This document shows, in pieces, positions 18,696-29,083 of a stretch of DNA of 64,000 bases. A program made the translations under genes and the position numbers. The stretch spans positions 558,001 to 622,000 of the forward strand of contig OZ246956.1 of assembly GCA_965232105.1 (NCBI GenBank), read 5' to 3'. This stretch comes from Multivorans sp965232105. GTDB lineage: Bacteria; Acidobacteriota; Thermoanaerobaculia; Multivoradales; Multivoraceae. Below the pieces are notes generated by a model. The model saw only the letters and a list, made by a program, of their open reading frames with translations. It had not been told where the DNA came from and searched no databases. Numbering within the stretch: the first letter of the stretch is position 1; each line of letters begins with the position of its first letter.

Positions 18696-19010
18696 CTACC
18701 GGGATGTAGCGGGAGACCCAGTCGAGCGCAACCTTGACCGGTCGCCACGCTGGTCCCAAACACGGAGAATTTCGATTCGATCCTCGGTGACGCGATAGAC
18801 GAAGGAGAACGGGGTTCGAGGGATCAGCAGCTCCCTTATCCCCACCAGACGCTCGACTGGCCGCCCGATAGCTGGGTGGTCTCGAACCAGGTCACAAGCC
18901 CCAAGGTACGCCTCGGCAGCGCGCCTTGCGCCATCCGGGAAGGTCCGGGTGTAATAGGTGCGCATCCACGCCAAGTCAGCGCGGGTAGCCGGCAGGAAGA
19001 CCAGCTTCAC
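18696..19010 (-). CDS. parE: RelE/ParE-family toxin
   Basis: A 104-residue type II toxin of the RelE/ParE fold. It shows the family start LVFLPATRADLAWMRTYY, the central DHPAIGRPVERLVGIRELLI segment and the C-terminal strand FSFVYRVTEDRIEILRVWDQR. ParE-like members poison gyrase and RelE-like members cleave mRNA. The GRPVE and RELLIP pattern fits ParE better, but the target is not proven by sequence. It overlaps its antitoxin gene by 4 bases (ATGA), the usual coupled arrangement. Confidence 0.85.
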   Translation of the reverse strand: MKLVFLPATRADLAWMRTYYTRTFPDGARRAAEAYLGACDLVRDHPAIGRPVERLVGIRELLIPRTPFSFVYRVTEDRIEILRVWDQRGDRSRLRSTGSPATSR

Positions 19011-19297
19011 CGATCACGGGATCGGGGCAGCACATCAGGCTCCGGCGCCGGGGTCTCTGAATCGGTCCCCCAAGACGACACCCAGTCGTTCATCGCCTTC
19101 TCGGACACGAACGATCCCTCCTCGGCCTCGTCGATCGCCGCACGTATGGCGGCGCGCTTCTCGGCGCAGTTGAGCAGCATCGTCTCAATCGCCTCGCCCG
19201 CGAGGCGCGAGGGCGACCGTCGCTGCCGCTTCGCCTCAACTTCGAGACTCCTCAGGAGACTCGCGTCGATTCGCAGACTTGCGCGTTCCACTGCCAT
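19007..19297 (-). CDS. Ribbon-helix-helix antitoxin
   Basis: A 96-residue partner of the ParE-like toxin. The N-terminus (RASLRIDASLLRSLEVEAKR, then RSPSRLAGEAIETML) has the strand-helix-helix pattern of RHH/CopG DNA-binding domains. The C-terminal half is acidic (AIDEAEEGSF...) and probably wraps the toxin. Antitoxin first, toxin second with a 4-base overlap is the standard order. The antitoxin would be expected to repress the operon by binding near its start, where a 7-bp hairpin lies at 19320-19339. Confidence 0.82.
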   Translation of the reverse strand: MAVERASLRIDASLLRSLEVEAKRQRRSPSRLAGEAIETMLLNCAEKRAAIRAAIDEAEEGSFVSEKAMNDWVSSWGTDSETPAPEPDVLPRSRDR

Positions 19298-19319
19298 GGC
19301 GTTGATCGGCGGCCGGGAA

Positions 19320-19339
19320 GCGGCTTTGCCTCAAGCCGC
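19320..19339. other. Small perfect hairpin between lpxK and the antitoxin gene
   Basis: GCGGCTT (19320-19326) pairs perfectly with AAGCCGC (19333-19339) across a 6-base loop. It lies after the lpxK stop and 22 bases before the antitoxin ATG on the minus strand. It could be the lpxK terminator, although no clear U-run follows, or the RHH operator palindrome. Confidence 0.4.
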
Positions 19340-19381
19340 AACGGCAGGCATATCGTATGACGAGAACTCCCCGCTCCAGAT

Positions 19382-20386
19382 TCAGCGTTCCAAGCGATGG
19401 ACGAGCCAGGCTAGGAACTCAGGGTCAAGCCGCGCCTCCACCCTGAGTTCCAGTAGCGGCGGCGCCCCTTCCGGCAGCCGGCCGCGTAGCTTGACTGCGT
19501 CCTTGGAGGTCACGACGACCGCGTCGCAACGGTGCCGGGCGCAGGCGGCTCCCACAGCGCGCAGCGACCGCTGCGAATAGCCGTGGTGGTCGGCGAAGCG
19601 GAGGTGGTCCACGCATTCGAGGCCCGCGGCTGCCGCGGTGCGGGCGACGCGCTCGGGGCGGGCGACGCCGGTGACGAGAAGCGGGCGGCGGGGCGGCGAT
19701 CCCCCCACGACTTCTGCCCTGAGCGTCGACGTGAACACCGGGCCCTTGAAACCGTGTCGACGCACGGTCGGCTCGAAGTCCTCCGGCGGCTCGTCGCCGG
19801 CTTCGAGGCCGGTGAGCACCGCGGCGTCGGCGAGGCGGACATTCTCCAGGGGCTCCCGCAGGCGGCCGCCCGGCAGCATCAGGCCGCCGGCAAAGGGGTC
19901 AACGGCCGGGAAGGTCAGGAGCTCGACGTCGCGGCGCACACGGACGTGGGAGAAGCCGTCGTCGAGGACGAAGACGTCGATCGCCCGGTCGCGGCTGAGC
20001 GCGAGAGCGGCTGCCGCGCGGCGGTCCGCGCCGACGGCGACGGCGACGCCGGGCGCCTGCTCGGCGATCATCAACGGCTCGTCGCCGGCATCCTCGACCG
20101 TTGCCGGAGGACCGTCGCCCAGACTGACGACTAGCGGTGCGCTGCTACGCCGGCGATAGCCACGTGAGAGGACGGCCACCCGGAGGCCGGGCCCGGAGGG
20201 GCCCGTATCGCTCAGACCCCTTGCAATGGCGATCACCGTCGGCGTCTTGCCGCTGCCGCCCAAGTGCAGGTTGCCAACACTCACCGTGGGCCGCCCCAGG
20301 CCCTCCGCCCTTGCCGCCCAGTAGCGCCGGCGCCGGCTGTGGGCCCAGCCGTAGAACCGCTGCCAGGGACTGCGGATCGTCTTCAC
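19382..20386 (-). CDS. lpxK: Tetraacyldisaccharide 4'-kinase
   Basis: A 334-residue LpxK that phosphorylates the 4' position of the lipid A disaccharide at the inner face of the inner membrane. It has the expected start (IRSPWQRFYGWAHSRRRRYW), VSVGNLHLGGSGKTP with the P-loop, VLSRGYRRRS, the DDGFSH segment with catalytic acidic residues, and LLVTGVARPERV. Length is typical. The ATG overlaps the stop of waaA by 4 bases, so the two are translationally coupled. Confidence 0.95.
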   Translation of the reverse strand: MKTIRSPWQRFYGWAHSRRRRYWAARAEGLGRPTVSVGNLHLGGSGKTPTVIAIARGLSDTGPSGPGLRVAVLSRGYRRRSSAPLVVSLGDGPPATVEDAGDEPLMIAEQAPGVAVAVGADRRAAAALALSRDRAIDVFVLDDGFSHVRVRRDVELLTFPAVDPFAGGLMLPGGRLREPLENVRLADAAVLTGLEAGDEPPEDFEPTVRRHGFKGPVFTSTLRAEVVGGSPPRRPLLVTGVARPERVARTAAAAGLECVDHLRFADHHGYSQRSLRAVGAACARHRCDAVVVTSKDAVKLRGRLPEGAPPLLELRVEARLDPEFLAWLVHRLER

Positions 20387-21663
20387 CCGAGATCCACGAG
20401 TTCACCGAGGAGCTCGACCGAGCGCTCGACCGCGCCGCGGTTCCGGTCAACGATCGCCCGCCCCCGGCGGCCCTGGTCCGCCGCCTCGCCGGGCCGGTCG
20501 AGCAGGCGGCGCCACGCCGACGTGAGGGCCTCGCCATCGCCGACCACCGTCAGCGCTCCAGCGGCTTTGAAGTCCGCGGCAATGCGCCGGAAGTTCTCCA
20601 TCGACGGGCCAACGATCACCGGCACGCCGAACAGCGCCGCCTCGATCGGGTTGTGTCCGCCGGTCGGCGCCAGCGAGCCGCCGATGAAGGCCGCGGCCGC
20701 GAGGCGATAGATCGAGGCGAGTTCGCCCAGGGAATCGAGCAGGACGACGCGGACCGGCGCCGGCGCCGGCGCACCGATTCCCGCCGACTCCATCCGGCTG
20801 CGCCGCAACGCCGGCAGCGATCGCTTCTCCACCTCGCTCCAGGCCTCGTCGAAACGCTCGGGATGGCGCGGCGCCAGAACCAGCATCGCGTCACGTTGCA
20901 GCCGCTCGAAGGCATCGAGAACGATCCCCTCCTCGCCGGCCATGGTCGAGCCGACGACGAGAATCGGCCGGTCCGCGGCAAGACCGCGAAGAGCCTGCTC
21001 GAGGCCGGCGACCGGCACCGGTTCGGGACTGTCGAATTTCAGGTTCCCGGTCTGGATCACCTTCTCCACCGCAGCTCCCAGGCTCAACAGCCGATCTTCG
21101 TCCTGGGGGCTCTGGACGGCGAAGCGACTGACCGGATCGAGCAGCGTCCGCCGGCACAGACGCCCGGCGCGCCGCATGCGGACGAAGCTGCGGTCGCTCA
21201 CGCGGGCGTTGAGTACGGCAACCGGGATCCCGCGCCGGCGACAACTCCGCAGCACGAGCGGCCAGAGTTCGCTTTCGAGCAGCGCCAGGGCCCGCGGCGA
21301 GTACCGGTCCAAGAAGCCGGACACGAGGGGACCCAGGTCGAACGGCAAGTAGGTGACGACGACACTACGGCGCTCACTCGCAAGCGGCAGGAAGAGCTTC
21401 TTCGCCGCCGCCTGACCGGTAGGCGTGACGGTCGTCACCAGCAGATCGAGGTCCGCCGGCAGGGCGCGCGCGAAGGTCGCCGCGACCGCCGTCTCGCCGA
21501 CGGAGGCCGCATGGAGCCACAGCGGACGTGCCCCCCGGGCCTCCGGCAGCCGTCCCAGCCGGGCCGGCAGGGTCTGCAGGTAGTGGCGACCCCGGCGGGC
21601 CAACAGCACCGGCGCCGCCAGGCCCAGACCCGCCGCCATCGCGAGCTGGTACAGGAACCACAT
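20383..21663 (-). CDS. waaA: 3-deoxy-D-manno-octulosonic acid transferase
   Basis: A 426-residue Kdo transferase (KdtA) that adds Kdo to lipid IVA. It begins with a membrane anchor (LYQLAMAAGLGLAAPVLLARR). The GT-B fold shows PLWLHAASVGET, the LVTTVTPTGQAAA loop, LLESELWP and, in the C-terminal half, ILVVGSTMAGEE, the LAPRHPERF donor-site motif and GGSLAPTGGHNPIEAA. It heads the waaA-lpxK pair. A TATACT-like minus-strand -10 lies 54 bases upstream. Confidence 0.95.
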   Translation of the reverse strand: MWFLYQLAMAAGLGLAAPVLLARRGRHYLQTLPARLGRLPEARGARPLWLHAASVGETAVAATFARALPADLDLLVTTVTPTGQAAAKKLFLPLASERRSVVVTYLPFDLGPLVSGFLDRYSPRALALLESELWPLVLRSCRRRGIPVAVLNARVSDRSFVRMRRAGRLCRRTLLDPVSRFAVQSPQDEDRLLSLGAAVEKVIQTGNLKFDSPEPVPVAGLEQALRGLAADRPILVVGSTMAGEEGIVLDAFERLQRDAMLVLAPRHPERFDEAWSEVEKRSLPALRRSRMESAGIGAPAPAPVRVVLLDSLGELASIYRLAAAAFIGGSLAPTGGHNPIEAALFGVPVIVGPSMENFRRIAADFKAAGALTVVGDGEALTSAWRRLLDRPGEAADQGRRGRAIVDRNRGAVERSVELLGELVDLG

Positions 21664-21718
21664 GCTTATCGAGCGGCCGGAGCGGAGGCGTCCGATCGGG
21701 ACCGCACTGGTCCGGGAG

Positions 21719-21724
21719 TATAAT
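21719..21724 (+). promoter_or_regulatory. Consensus TATAAT -10 between waaA and the sigma-factor operon
   Basis: A perfect TATAAT on the plus strand points toward the ECF sigma/secretion operon. The overlapping minus-strand reading TATACT (21722-21717) points toward waaA. Such A/T hexamers are rare in this GC-rich DNA, which makes a divergent promoter plausible. No convincing TTGACA-type -35 sits at 16-18 bp on either side, so the call rests on the -10 alone. Confidence 0.4.
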
Positions 21725-21777
21725 TCCGCCGCCTCGAGTCGTCGTCGCGGCCGGGCGGCCAGCGCGGCGGAACATCC

Positions 21778-21838
21778 GGAAGCCGGCGCTTTGCGCCGGA
21801 TGCCGGCCAGGAGGCCGGCGGACCCGGTTTCTGCCGCG
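21778..21838. repeat. Dispersed double-hairpin repeat, copy 3
   Basis: This is the best-formed copy. It has CCGGCGC-TTT-GCGCCGG, a 4-base spacer region, then GCCGGCC-AGGA-GGCCGGC and the tail GGACCCGGTTTCTGCCG. It lies in the 187-base leader between the TATAAT at 21719 and the sigma-factor start, so it would be transcribed as a structured 5' leader if that promoter is used. Confidence 0.65.
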
Positions 21839-21910
21839 CCGGGCGCTCCAGGTTCCTCGAAGCGCAGTCTTTGGACGCTTTTCCCCGGGCCTCCGTATCA
21901 ACAGCGAGGC

Positions 21911-22621
21911 ATGAGATCCGCGCAAGTCATCCGCATGGAACCGCCACGCGAAGATCCTCCACGGAGCGGTCTGACGATCGCCTACTCGCGTCGTCAGCGC
22001 AAGGTGGCGTGGTCCGAGGCGTCCGACGCCGAGCTGCTGGAGGGCATGCGCGGCGACGACGAGCTCGCGCTCGACGAGTTGATGCGGCGCAAGGGCGTCC
22101 AGTTGCTGCACACGGCGACCGGCATGGTTGGGGACCGCGAAGACGCGCGCGACATCGTCCAGATCGCGTTCCTGCGGATCTGGGATTCACGCCACCGCTT
22201 CGACCGCCGCTACAGCCCGAACACCTGGATCTACCGCATCGTCTCCAACCTGGCGATCGACCATCTGCGCTCCCGCTCGTCCCGCCTCCGTTCGCTGCAG
22301 GGATTCCAGTTACAGCACGAGCACCAAAGCGGCGAGGCCTTTTCGCGGCAACTCGAAAACCTGACCGAACGGGAGATCAAGACGGTCTTCCACGAGCTGG
22401 CGTCAACGCTGAGCGAGAAGCAACGCGCAGTCTTCGTGCTGCGCGAGATGGAGGGGCTGAAGGGCAGGGAGATCGCCCGGATACTCGGCATCCGCCCCTC
22501 CACCGTTCGCAACCATCTGTTCAACAGCCGCCGGCAACTCCGCGAGGAACTGCTGAAGCGGTATCCCGAATACGCCAAACAGCCTCAGGGCCAGCAGGCC
22601 GGGATCGAGGAACGCTCATGA
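21911..22621 (+). CDS. ECF-type RNA polymerase sigma factor heading the secretion operon
   Basis: A 236-residue sigma-70 family factor with regions 2 and 4 only. Region 2 is seen as MVGDREDARDIVQIAFLRIW and YSPNTWIYRIVSNLAIDHL. Region 4 is seen as LSEKQRAVFVLREMEGLKG and REIARILGIRPSTVRNHLF. A 40-residue basic N-terminal extension precedes region 2. ATG 21911 is taken; ATG 21935 is possible. The stop overlaps the start of a ZAS-type anti-sigma gene by 4 bases. The run that follows encodes a type II/IV-pilus-like machine, so this factor probably controls that machine or itself (inference). Confidence 0.88.
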   Translation: MRSAQVIRMEPPREDPPRSGLTIAYSRRQRKVAWSEASDAELLEGMRGDDELALDELMRRKGVQLLHTATGMVGDREDARDIVQIAFLRIWDSRHRFDRRYSPNTWIYRIVSNLAIDHLRSRSSRLRSLQGFQLQHEHQSGEAFSRQLENLTEREIKTVFHELASTLSEKQRAVFVLREMEGLKGREIARILGIRPSTVRNHLFNSRRQLREELLKRYPEYAKQPQGQQAGIEERS

Positions 22622-23190
22622 CCACCGACTGCCCGGACTGGGCCGCGCTCGTACGCAAGCGCGAGCACGCCGAACAGAGCGTCGACGTCGGCGACTCGGC
22701 CAGCGACCGCGCCTGGGAAGACGCCCTCCACCACCGTGAGGATTGCGGACAGTGCCGGAGGGTCTCGCTCCAGGTCGACCCGCTGCTCCTCTGGAGCGGC
22801 GACTTCACCGGCGCTCGCGACCGCTCCGCGGAGTCTGACGAGGTCGACGAGATGCGCAAGCGGGTCCGCCTCGAACTCGACGGACGCGCCACCCAGGAGC
22901 GGCTCAACGCGGCACGGACCGCCCGCCGCCGCCTGCCCGTCGCGTCGGTGCTGGCAGCGGGCACGGCCGCCGCGGCCCTCGGCCTGAGTTTCCTCCTGTG
23001 GCCGAAGACCGCGCCACCGGCCAGCGATGTCGTGGGTTCCGAGTTGAGCCTCCCGCTCCCGGACCATGTCGCGATGGCCCCGCTCGTCGAGCCGCTCGGC
23101 GACGAGCCGATGGGCTTGTTCCAGCATCCCGCCAACGGCCTGGGCTCCAGCCTGGACATGGTCCTGGTCGTCACGGAGGTCGCGCCATGA
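22618..23190 (+). CDS. ZAS-type anti-sigma factor (membrane)
   Basis: A 190-residue protein with the zinc-binding anti-sigma signature H39-x3-C43-x2-C46 (HREDCGQC), then a linker and one transmembrane helix (about 103-121, VASVLAAGTAAAALGLSFLLW). A short extracytoplasmic tail rich in Pro, Leu and Asp follows. The pattern and coupling to the ECF gene (ATGA overlap) support a role in holding that sigma factor at the membrane. Its own stop overlaps the next start by 4 bases. Confidence 0.72.
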   Translation: MTTDCPDWAALVRKREHAEQSVDVGDSASDRAWEDALHHREDCGQCRRVSLQVDPLLLWSGDFTGARDRSAESDEVDEMRKRVRLELDGRATQERLNAARTARRRLPVASVLAAGTAAAALGLSFLLWPKTAPPASDVVGSELSLPLPDHVAMAPLVEPLGDEPMGLFQHPANGLGSSLDMVLVVTEVAP

Positions 23191-23906
23191 CGGCCGCGCG
23201 TGCCGCGAGTGCGCGAATCGCTCTGGCCGTAGCTGCTCTGCTGCTTCTCCCGGCCGCCGGCGCCGCGCAACAGGAGGCCGAAACGCAGGTCCGACATGCG
23301 TTCACGCTTCAGCACCAGCGCGCCGACGACGCCCTGGAGTGGATGCAGAGCGAGATGTCTGCTCACGGCACGATCGAACTGCAACGCGCGACGAACACCC
23401 TCGTGCTCAGGGACGCGCGCAGCGTCCTCGAGCACCTGCTGGCCCTGCTCCGCGACTTCGACCATCCCCGCCGCCAGGTCGAGTTCGAGATCTTCATTCT
23501 CGAAGCGTCGCGCCGTGGCAGCGGCGATCCCCGTTCCGAGTTGCCGGCCCAACTCATCGACGAGTTGGGCGACTGGCTGGCCTTCACCAGCTACCGGCAG
23601 CTCGGCCAGGGCCGCTTCGAGGCGATGGAAGGGGAAGACGTGCGCTTCGAAGTCGGCTCCGACTTCCGGATCGGCTTCCGGGTCGGCACCGTTCTGCTCG
23701 ACCGCCGGCTCAAGCTCTACGGCGTCGAGGTCGAGCGCAGCCGGGGAGGCGGCCTGGGTGAGCAGGTCTTCAACGGCCACCTGAACGTCTGGGTCGGCAA
23801 GCCGCTGGTTCTTGCGCTCTCCTACCGCGACGCGGAGGCCAGCGGCCTCGTCGTCGCAGTAACCGTCCGGCCAGCCCGGGAAGACGGCCTGGGCGCCGGC
23901 GAGTAG
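23187..23906 (+). CDS. Exported secretin-N-domain-like protein
   Basis: A 239-residue protein with a signal peptide (ARIALAVAALLLLPAAGAAQ). It has an STN/NolW-like fold pattern: HAFTLQHQRADDALEWMQ, the IELQRATNTLVLRDAR strand typical of secretin N-domains, and LLALLRDFDHPRRQVEFEIFILEAS, which mirrors secretin N-domain ends. The C-terminal secretin barrel (gate and VPVLGxLF-type motif) is absent. It could be a periplasmic adaptor for the secretin encoded about 6 kb downstream or a sensor for the sigma/anti-sigma pair. It is probably not a broken secretin, since the remaining 100 residues are coherent and the frame is intact. Confidence 0.6.
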   Translation: MTAARAASARIALAVAALLLLPAAGAAQQEAETQVRHAFTLQHQRADDALEWMQSEMSAHGTIELQRATNTLVLRDARSVLEHLLALLRDFDHPRRQVEFEIFILEASRRGSGDPRSELPAQLIDELGDWLAFTSYRQLGQGRFEAMEGEDVRFEVGSDFRIGFRVGTVLLDRRLKLYGVEVERSRGGGLGEQVFNGHLNVWVGKPLVLALSYRDAEASGLVVAVTVRPAREDGLGAGE

Positions 23907-23919
23907 GACCGCTTTGACC

Positions 23920-25160
23920 ATGCAGTTCGTCTGCCGGCTGGGAACTGCCGACGGTCGCATCGTGGAGCAGATCCACGAAGCGCAGGACCTCCGCAGTGCG
24001 CGGCGCGAATTCGAGCGTCGCGGGCTCCATGTCTTCGAGATCCGGCGCCGCGGCCTGCAGCACACGCTCGGGGCGCTGCTGGGATCGACGTCCGTGGCCG
24101 GACAGGGCGGCTCCCGCAAGACGATCCCCGGCCCGGACTTTCTGGTCTTCAATCAACAGTTGGCCGGCCTGCTCGGCGCGGGGTTGCCCCTGCTCCAGTG
24201 CCTGGAGCTGATGCACGAACGGCAACGCAACGCCAGGTTCAAGGAGGCGCTGGCCGAGATCAAGGACCGGGTCGAGAGCGGCGCGGAGCTTTCCGACGCC
24301 TTCTCGAAGGCCGGCGACACCTTCCCGCCGATCTACGCGTCGATGCTCAAGGCCGGCGAGCAGAGCGGCGGCCTGGAGCGGGTGATCCGCCGCTATGTCC
24401 GGCAACTCAAGCTGGTCACCGGTTCCCGCAAGCGAGTGGTCAGCGCGCTCTTCTACCCGGCGTTGCTGGTCTGCCTGTCGGCCGGCATCGTGGCCGTGAT
24501 GATGTTCTTCGTCATGCCCCGCTTCGAGGAGTTCTACGTCGCCCTCGACCTCGACCTGCCCTGGCTCACGCAGGCGCTGCTCAGCCTGTCCCAACTGCTG
24601 CGCAATCCGACCACCCTCGTGCTGCTGGCCGCGGCGGCGATCGGCGCCTGGGCTGCCTGGAGGGTCGGCCAGGGCGGCCGCCTCGGCGCGATGGTCGATC
24701 GCTTCAAGCTTCGGGTGCCGATCATCGGTCCGATCCTCCACCGGTTCGCGCTGTCCGAGTTCTGCCGTTCACTGGCCACGCTGCTGCACGGCGGCCTGCC
24801 GCTGGCCGCGGCCCTCGACACCGCGACATCGGCCGTCACCAACCGGTTCCTTCACGGCCGCGCGGCGGCCCTCGGCCCCCGGATTCGCGAGGGCGCGGCG
24901 TTCCACACCGCGCTCGAAGAATCCGAGGCGTTCACCGATCTCGCGATCGACATGGTCAAGGTCGGTGAGGCGACCGGGGCACTGGACGAAATGGTGAACA
25001 GCGTCTCCGACTTTCTCGACGAGGACGTGGAGACCCGTACCGAGCGCCTGCTCTCCCTGATCGAGCCGGTGATGCTGGTCGTCATGGGCTTCACCATCGC
25101 GCTGCTCGTTCTCTCGATGTATCTGCCGCTGTTCAGCGTGCTCGGACAGGTCCAGGGCTG

Positions 25161-25161
<1 letters not shown>
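23920..25161 (+). CDS. gspF: Type II secretion / type IV pilus inner-membrane platform protein
   Basis: A 413-residue GspF/PilC. The N-terminal part is MQFVCRLGTADGRIVEQ...ARREFERRGL. Two T2SSF domains follow with FNQQLAGLLGAGLPLLQCLEL, MLKAGEQSGGLERVI and, in the second repeat, FCRSLATLLHGGLPLAAALD and MVKVGEATGALDEMV. Membrane segments are at about 180-205, 225-250 and the C-terminus. It forms the platform that couples the ATPase to pseudopilus growth. ATG 23920 is preferred over TTG 23914. It overlaps gspE by 1 base. Confidence 0.95.
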
Positions 25162-26861
<1,700 letters not shown>

Positions 26862-27833
26862 ACGCCTGGTCGGCCTCGACGATCCTCGGGGACCGGCGTC
26901 GGTGTTCCTGCTCGATGAGCGCGAGCTCGTCCTGGCGCACTTTCTGCGTCAGGACGGGGCGGTCCCGGAACTCCAGGCCGTCCGGCGACGGGAGTTGCCC
27001 GCCGACACCTTCCAGGAAGGCGCCCTGGGCGGACCGCTGCGCGAACCCGCACAGTTTCACGAAGTCGTCGCCGAGCTTCAGCAAGCCGCCGACATCGCGA
27101 TCGGCGAACCGGTCACCCACGCCGCTCTGGTCCTCCCCGACCGCTGGCTCCGCCTCACCTTCGCCGAACTCGAAGAGGTCCCGGGCAAGCCAAACCTGCG
27201 GGAAGAGGCCCTGCGCTTCAAACTCCGCAAGCAGGTCCCGTTCCGGGTCGAGGAACTCCGTGTCCGCGGCAGACGCACCGGGGCCGCCGGCAACGGCGCC
27301 ACCCGCTTCCTGATCGGCTTCGGCGTCGAACATGTCCTGGCCCAGATCGAAGACGCCTTCAGGCGCGCCGGCATCCACGTCGGCACGGTGACGAACGAGA
27401 GCCTGAGCGCTGCAGACGGGCTCGTTCGCCTTGACGGCGGTTCCGGCCCCTTCCTGCTCCTCGTCGCCCATCCTGACGGCTACTCCCTGCTCGCGTACGC
27501 GGACGAGGGTCCGGCTCTCTTCCGCTACAAGAGCATCGATCCGGACCTCCCGTCCTCCGTCACCTCGAACCTGGCTGTACGCGATCTGCGATTGACCCGG
27601 AGTTTCATCGAGGATCGCGAGCTGTTCGGCTCCAACCTGTCCCTGCCCGCGCACGTCCTGATGCTGGCCGCCGAAGCGGACCGCGACGCCTGGAGTGACC
27701 GGCTCGAAGAGGGGTTGGGATTGCCGGCCCGGATTCTCGACGGCAACGGCACCCTCGGCTCCCTGCCCGCTGCCACGGAGGTCGGCGTCCAGCAGGCCCT
27801 GCCGATGCTCGGCGCGTCGCTGACGGTGAGGAC

Positions 27834-28508
27834 ATGAAGAACGGATTCAACCTGGCCGCGCGGCCGTTCGTCAACCGCCGGCCCTGGCGGCGGTTGACCG
27901 CCGTTCTGTGGGCCCTCGGGACGACGCTCCTCGCCTTCAACGCGGTGCTGTACTGGGGCTATCTGACCGGCTCGGCCGACGCTCGGTCCGAACTTGCCGA
28001 GTTGCGCCAGCAGCTTGCCGGGGATGGCGCCGAACTGGACCGACTGGCCGCGGAGCTCGCGCGCCTCGATGTGCAGTCCCAGAACCGCGAGGTCGCGTTC
28101 CTGAACGAGCGCATCGCGGATCGGCGGTTCCCCTGGGGCCGGCTCTTCACCGACATCGAGGAGGTGCTGCCGTGGAACACGCGGCTTCGCAGCCTCGCAC
28201 CCCAGCCGAGCGAACGGCGACGGCGACGGCAGGTCGAGCCGGGGCCGGACGTTCCGGCACGCGTGACGCTCGACATCAGCGGCGAAGCCCAGGACGACGA
28301 TGGCCTGCTCGAGCTGATCGATTCCCTGTTCGAACACCCGTCGTTCGACGGTCCGAAGCTGCGGCACGAGAGCCAGCAGGACGCCGGTCCGCTGGACTTC
28401 ACGATTGCCGTCGCCTATACGCCGGGGACCGTCGCGACCGAGCCGGAAATCGCCGCGGACGCCGAAGCCATCGCACCGGCGACCGGGCCGATGGTGGGAC
28501 AGCCGTGA
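27834..28508 (+). CDS. pilN: PilN-like inner-membrane assembly protein
   Basis: A 224-residue bitopic protein. The short N-terminus FNLAARPFVNRR resembles the PilN motif that docks into PilM. One transmembrane segment follows (about 23-42), then a coiled coil (RSELAELRQQLAGDGAELDR, about 50-85) and a periplasmic ferredoxin-like domain (LFTDIEEVLPWNTRLRSL, VTLDISGEAQDDDGLLELI). The arrangement and small size match PilN. It overlaps both neighbours by 4 bases. The Pro/Ala-rich tail is not conserved in the family as I know it. Confidence 0.75.
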   Translation: MKNGFNLAARPFVNRRPWRRLTAVLWALGTTLLAFNAVLYWGYLTGSADARSELAELRQQLAGDGAELDRLAAELARLDVQSQNREVAFLNERIADRRFPWGRLFTDIEEVLPWNTRLRSLAPQPSERRRRRQVEPGPDVPARVTLDISGEAQDDDGLLELIDSLFEHPSFDGPKLRHESQQDAGPLDFTIAVAYTPGTVATEPEIAADAEAIAPATGPMVGQP

Positions 28509-29083
28509 GCCGCCGGCGGGGATGGCGCTTGCGCGTCTGGTTTTGGGTCGGCGTGGGCCTCTGCGTGATCAACGCCGGCCTGCTGTCGACGTATCGCGGC
28601 GTGTACGCGGGCCGCTTCCAGGCACTGGAGGACGAGATCGCCGAAGCAGGCAACCTGCGCACGCGCACAACCCAGGAGGTGGCTCGCCGCGAGGGCCAGG
28701 TGGCGACGGTCGAAGCGACGCGCAGCCGGGTCGAGAGCCTGTACCGCGAGGGCTTCGCCACCGAACAGGAACGGGTGACCGACCTTATCCGCGAGGTCAA
28801 GGAACTCGCGAACCGCGCCGGGCTTCGTCCGGGCGCCATCTCCTACCCGGAGGAGCGGCTCGAGCAGTACGGACTGGTCGAGAAGTCGCTCGTGTTCACG
28901 GTCGAAGGCGACTACTCCCAACTGCGGCGGCTGATCACCCAGCTCGAGACGACGGACACGTTCGTCGCCCTCGAGTCGATCAGCCTCAGCGAAGCGACTC
29001 CGAACCTCCGCATCGACCTGCGCCTCTCGACCCTGTTCACGGACAGCGAGTCCGCCGCCGCAACCGGGGAGGCGGAAGCATGA
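28505..29083 (+). CDS. pilO: PilO/GspM-like inner-membrane assembly protein
   Basis: A 192-residue bitopic protein started by GTG at 28505, overlapping the pilN stop. It has a basic N-terminus (SRRRGWRLR), one transmembrane segment (about 9-28) and a coiled coil (about 38-75). A periplasmic domain follows with LIREVKELANRAGLRPGAI and FTVEGDYSQLRRLITQLE, the latter typical of PilO. It would pair with the PilN-like protein to form the alignment subcomplex between motor and secretin. Confidence 0.75.
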   Translation: MSRRRGWRLRVWFWVGVGLCVINAGLLSTYRGVYAGRFQALEDEIAEAGNLRTRTTQEVARREGQVATVEATRSRVESLYREGFATEQERVTDLIREVKELANRAGLRPGAISYPEERLEQYGLVEKSLVFTVEGDYSQLRRLITQLETTDTFVALESISLSEATPNLRIDLRLSTLFTDSESAAATGEAEA

